A DNA stretch of 64,000 nucleotides, from NCBI GenBank assembly GCA_964019155.1, contig OZ025244.1, forward strand, positions 5,636,419 to 5,700,418, given 5' to 3'. The position numbers were made by a program, and so were the translations under genes. Shown here piece after piece: positions 59,590-64,000 of this stretch. The notes beneath the pieces were generated by a model. The model worked only from the letters and a program-made list of their open reading frames with translations, was not told where the DNA came from and made no database searches. Source of the stretch: Osedax fenrisi (Eukaryota > Annelida > Polychaeta > Sabellida > Siboglinidae). Each line of letters starts with the position of its first letter. Within the stretch, counting starts at the first letter, position 1.

Positions 59590-62500
59590 TCTATACTATA
59601 AGAGCGAAGTTGTCTGTGTGTGTGTCTGTGTGTGTAAGTATTAGGATCTCGCGAACGCGAGATCCGTTTTCCGTAAGGAAAACCTCAGGTGATAAAGTGG
59701 GGCAGCGGGGTTTTAATAGATGATTTACTTTTTTGAATATGTATTCGCGCGATACCAAATATCGTTAAATAGTGTCATTTTTTAGTCGATTTACGTAATC
59801 GAAAAATTTAAATTCGACGCAAATATTTAATAACAAACTTTATCGTGAATAATTTGATGGTAAATAATTTCGTAAAAATGAATTTCTTTAATTTAGAATA
59901 CATTACGTAGATTTACGAAATCGTACTTCCGGTGTGAATATTTAAATAACAATTGTTGCATCGGAATTAATTTACCCGTATTATTGAGGTGAAATTTACT
60001 AATATGTAAAATCGAATTAATATTAATTATTTCCTATCTACGCCATGTAAAAATAAATTATTAAACATAGGTGATACAATCGTAATATATAATTAGGTGA
60101 GTTAAAAAATCAAAATCTACAATAATTATTCGATTTCAATAATTTTAACTTTATTAAATAGATAATTAAAATAGAATATAATTTTATATATTGGGACTTC
60201 TTATGTTTAATATTCTTCGAGCTACGGCAGAAATAGTGAAAAATACATGATTTTAGAGTAGTCTATTTGACCGACTTCCGGTAATATTTTCGTATAAAAT
60301 ATGGATTCATCAGATTACGAGTACGAAAATACATGTAATGAAATCAGAAAAATCATGAAAATATGAATAATAGGGTTTCCATCTATGTTTTATTATTTCG
60401 CCAAATGTCATCATATATATGGTCAAAGAAAAAATATAGATTTATAAAATTTGTTTTTTTCTAAAATCTATTCTATAATTATATATGAATTACATACCGA
60501 GTGAAGCTTTAAAAGTATAGTGATATGTGTGTGTTTGTGGTCATTTATATTATGAGTGTTAGTTATTTTCATTGTTGTTGTTAGATTTGATTAAGTTTTA
60601 ATATTGGTGTTTTTTTTAGCTGCATCACTTCCCGAGTGAGCCTATAAAAGTATTATTATATTTGTGTGTGATATTTTGAGTATTAGTTATTTTCACAGTT
60701 TTGGTTAGGTTAAGTTAAGTTTTAATTTGGATAGGTTTTTTTAGCAACATTACTTACTGAGTGAGTCTATACAAGCATATGTATTTATATTGTTATTTTC
60801 ACAGTTGTGGTTAGGTTGGGTTAAGTTTTAATTTGTGTAGGTTTTTTTAGCTGCATTACTTCCCGAGTGAGCCTATATAATTATATTTGCACAGTTGTGG
60901 TTAGGTTGGGTTAAGTTTTAATTTGTGTAGGTTTTTTTTAGCTGCATTACTTCCCGAGTGAACCTATAAAAGCATATTCATTTATATTGTTATTTTCACA
61001 GTTGTGGTTAGATTGGATTAAGTTTTAATATTGGTGGTTTTTTTTAGCTGCATCACTTCCCGAGTGAGCCTATACAAGTATATTATCACTATTGTGGTTA
61101 GGTTGGGTTAAGTTTTAATTTGTGTAGGTTTTTTTAACTGCATTACTTCCCGAGTGAGCCTATATAAGTATATTTTCACAGTTGTGGTTAGATTGGATTA
61201 AGTTTTAATATTGGTGTTTTTTTTAGCTGCATCACTTCCCGAGTGAGCCTATACAAGTATATTGATATATGTCTTTGTGTGGTCATTGCTTTTAGAGTAT
61301 TAGTAATTTTTCACAGTTGTGGTTATGTTGGGTTAAGTTTTAATTTTTGTAGTTTTTTTTAGCAACATTACTTCCTGAGTGAGTCTATACAAGCATAGTA
61401 TTTATATTGTTATTTTCACAGTTGTGGTTAGGTTGGGTTAATTTTTAATTTTGGTAGGTTTTTTTTAGCTGCATTACTTCCCGAGTGAACCCATAAAGCA
61501 TATTTATTTATATTGTTATTTTCACAGTTGTGGTTAGGTTGGGTTAAGTTTTAATTTTGGTAGGTTTTTTTTAGCTGCATTACTTCCCGAGTGAACCTAT
61601 AAAAGCATATTTATTTATATTGTTATTTTCACAGTTGTGGTTAGGTTGGGTTAAGTTTTAATATTGGTGTTTTTTTTTAGCTGCATCACTTCCCAAGTGA
61701 ACCTATAAAAGCATATTTATTTATATTTTTATTTTCATTTTTGTGGTTAGGTTGGGTTAAGTTTTAATTTTCTTAGGTTTTTTTTAGCTCCATTACTTCC
61801 CGAGTGAGACTATAAAAGTATATTTTCACTATTGTGGTTAGGTTGGGTTAAGTTTTAATTTGTGTAGGTTTTTTTTAACTGCATTACTTCCCGAGTGAGC
61901 CTATATAAGTATATTTTCACAGTTGTGGTTAGATTGGATTAAGTTTTAATATTGGTGTTTTTTTTTAGCTGCATCACTTCCCAAGTGAGCCTATACAAGT
62001 ATATTGATATATGTCTTTGTGTGGTCATTGCTTTTAGAGTATTAGTAATTTTTCACAGTTGTGGTTAGGTTGGGTTAAGTTTTAATTTTGGTAGGTTTTT
62101 TTTAGCTGCATTACTTCCCGAGTGAACCTATAAAAGCATATTTATTTATATTGTTATTTTCACAGTTGTGGTTAGGTTGGGTTAAGTTTTAATTTTGGTA
62201 GTTTTTTTTTAGCTTCATTACTTCCCGAATGAACCTATAAAAGCATATTTATTTATATTGTTATTTTCACAGTTGTGGTTAGGTTGGGTTAAGTTTTAAT
62301 TTGTGTAGGTTTTTTTAGCTGCATTTCTTCCCGAGTGAACCTATAAAAGCATATTTATTTATATTTTTATTTTCATTTTTGTGGTTAGGTTGGGTTAAGT
62401 TTTAATTTGTGTAGGTTTTTTTAGATGCATTACTTCCCGAGTGAACCTATAAAAGTATATTTATTTATATTTTTATTTTCACAGTTTTAGTTAGGTTGGG

Positions 62501-62692
62501 TTAAGTTTTAATTTGTGTAGGTTTTTTAGCTGCATTACTTCCCGAGTGAACCTATATATGTATATTTTAACTATTGTTGGCTTAAGTTTTAATTTACCTA
62601 TATAAACATATTAATAAAAATTCCCAAGTACATTACATCATCAAGTGAACGTTACGCGCGATCACGGGCGAAGCCGGGCCCCGACCGCCTAG
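59590..62692 (+). mobile_element. Non-autonomous Helitron unit U14 (3103 bp)
   Basis: The start is TCTATACTATAAGAGCGAAG and the end is CCTAG at 62692. The block (to about 60490) shares the ATACAATCGTAATATATAATTAGG variant with U3 only. It is unlike U10, which follows the other copy of U9, so the large duplication ends at the U13/U14 border. Confidence 0.85.
60491..62595 (+). repeat. Minisatellite array of U14
   Basis: The last ~0.95 kb follow the terminal series of U4 (AATTTTCTTAGG marker at 61766; in U4 at 18069). Confidence 0.88.
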
Positions 62693-64000
62693 TCTATACT
62701 ATATTAGCGAAAATGTCTGTCTGTGTGTCTGTGTGTGTGTGTGTGTAAGTATTAGGATCTCGCGAACGCGAGATCCGTTTTCCGTAAGGAAAACCACAGG
62801 TGATAAAGTGGGGCAGCGGGGTTTTAATAGATGATTTACTTTTTTCAATATGTATTCGCGCGATACCAATAATCGTTAAATAGTGTCATTTTTTAGTCGA
62901 TTTACGTAATCGAAAAATTTAAATTCGACGCAAATTTTTAATAACAAACTTTATCGTGGATAATTTTATCGTAAATAATTTCATAAAAATTAGTTTCTTT
63001 AATTTAGAATACATTACGTAGATTTACGAAATGGTACTTCCGGTTTGTATATCTGAATACAAATTGGTACATCGTAATTTATTTACCCGTATTATTGAGG
63101 TGAAATTTACTAATATGTAATATCGAGTTAATATTAATTATTTCCTATCTACGCCATGTAAAAATAAATTATTAAACATATGTGATACGATACGTTGATG
63201 TAAAAAATCAAAATCTACAATAATTATTCGATTTCACTAATTTTAACTTTATTAAATATATAATTAAAATAGAATATAATTTTATGAATTGGGACTTCTT
63301 ATATTTAATATTCTTAGAGCTACGGCCGAAAAAGTGAAAAATACAGGATTTTAGAGTAGTCTATTTGACCGACTTCCGGTCATATTTTCATATAAATTAT
63401 GGATTCATCAGATTAGGAGTACGAAAATACATGTAATAAAATCAGAAAAATCATGAAAATATGAATAATAGGGTTTCCATCTCTGTTATATTATTTCGCC
63501 AAATGTCATCATATATATGGTCAAAGAAAAAATATAGATTTATAAAAAATATTTTTTATAAAATCTATTCTATAATTATATATGCATTACATACCGAGTG
63601 AGACTATACAAGCATATATATATGTGTGTATGTGGTCATTGATATTTTTAGTTATAGTTATTGTCACTGTTGTGTTTAGGTTGGGTTAAATTTTAATTTG
63701 TGTAGGTTTTTTTTAGCTGCATAACTTCTCGAGTGGGCCTATACAAGTATATTGTCACGGTTGTGGTTAGGGTGGGTTAAGTTTTAATTTGTGTAGGTTT
63801 TTTTAGCTACATTACTTCTCGAGTGAGCCTATAAAAGTATATTTATTTATATTGTTATTTTCACAGTTGTGGTAAGGTTGGGTTAAGTTTAAATTTTTGG
63901 AGGTTTTTTTTAGCTGCATTACTTCCCGAGTGAGCCTATACAATCATATTCATTTATATTCTTATTTTCACAGTTGTGGTTAGATTGGATTAATTTTAAT
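62693..64000 (+). mobile_element. Helitron unit U15, cut by the window end
   Basis: The start is TCTATACTATATTAGCG after CCTAG. The block runs to about 63590 with CACAGG after hairpin 2. The minisatellite from about 63591 begins as in U4 and U7, then jumps to the CCTATACAATCATATTC monomer, so it is shortened compared with those series. The 3' end lies beyond 64000. Confidence 0.82.

Noticed and set aside
6600..64000. True telomere repeat array
   Set aside because: The TTAGG-like core is one degenerate stretch per 88-108 bp monomer and never runs as perfect (TTAGG)n.

Overview
The window looks like eukaryotic, probably insect, repeat DNA. It is very AT-rich. It holds one intact eukaryotic Helitron (rolling-circle transposon) gene and no other recognisable gene: no tRNA, rRNA or host exon was seen. 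The insect guess rests on Helitron type, AT content and a TTAGG-like core in the minisatellite, and is inference.

Layout. Positions 1-5629 are the 3' part of an apparently autonomous Helitron: an upstream AT-rich leader with twin CCAAT palindromes, a 1556-codon RepHel gene (HUH Rep nuclease plus PIF1-type helicase), a 3' region with two 58-bp structured repeats, about three minisatellite monomers, and a Helitron 3' terminus (GC hairpin then CCTAG) ending at 5629. From 5630 to the end the window is a head-to-tail array of non-autonomous Helitron units. Each unit starts with TCTATACTATA, carries a 0.3-0.9 kb conserved 5' block with several hairpins, then 0.7 to several kb of an internal 88-108 bp minisatellite, then a tail of about 100 bp ending in the same hairpin and CCTA(G). 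The next unit starts at the next base. I count 15 such 3'-to-5' junctions: 5629, 8685, 11646, 14436, 18994, 20709, 23993, 27885, 32256, 36050, 46878, 50162, 54054, 59589 and 62692. Six further 5' termini (21318, 28949, 29232, 47487, 55114, 55397) are nested and have no 3' terminus before them.

Higher-order structure. The block 20710-36050 reappears at 46879-59589. Both outer ends fall on Helitron termini, and the second copy lacks exactly one nested terminus-to-terminus unit (29232-32256). Units 20710-23993 and 46879-50162 have the same length (3284 bp), as do 23994-27885 and 50163-54054 (3892 bp). The array therefore has three repeat levels: minisatellite monomer, Helitron unit, and multi-unit block.

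How the parts may work together (inference): the RepHel protein encoded at the left edge could act on the shared 3' and 5' termini in trans. Read-through or concatemeric rolling-circle copying, followed by unequal recombination, would give terminus-to-terminus arrays with expanding internal minisatellites. The main caveat is that an array this repetitive is easily mis-assembled, so the large duplication needs long-read support.
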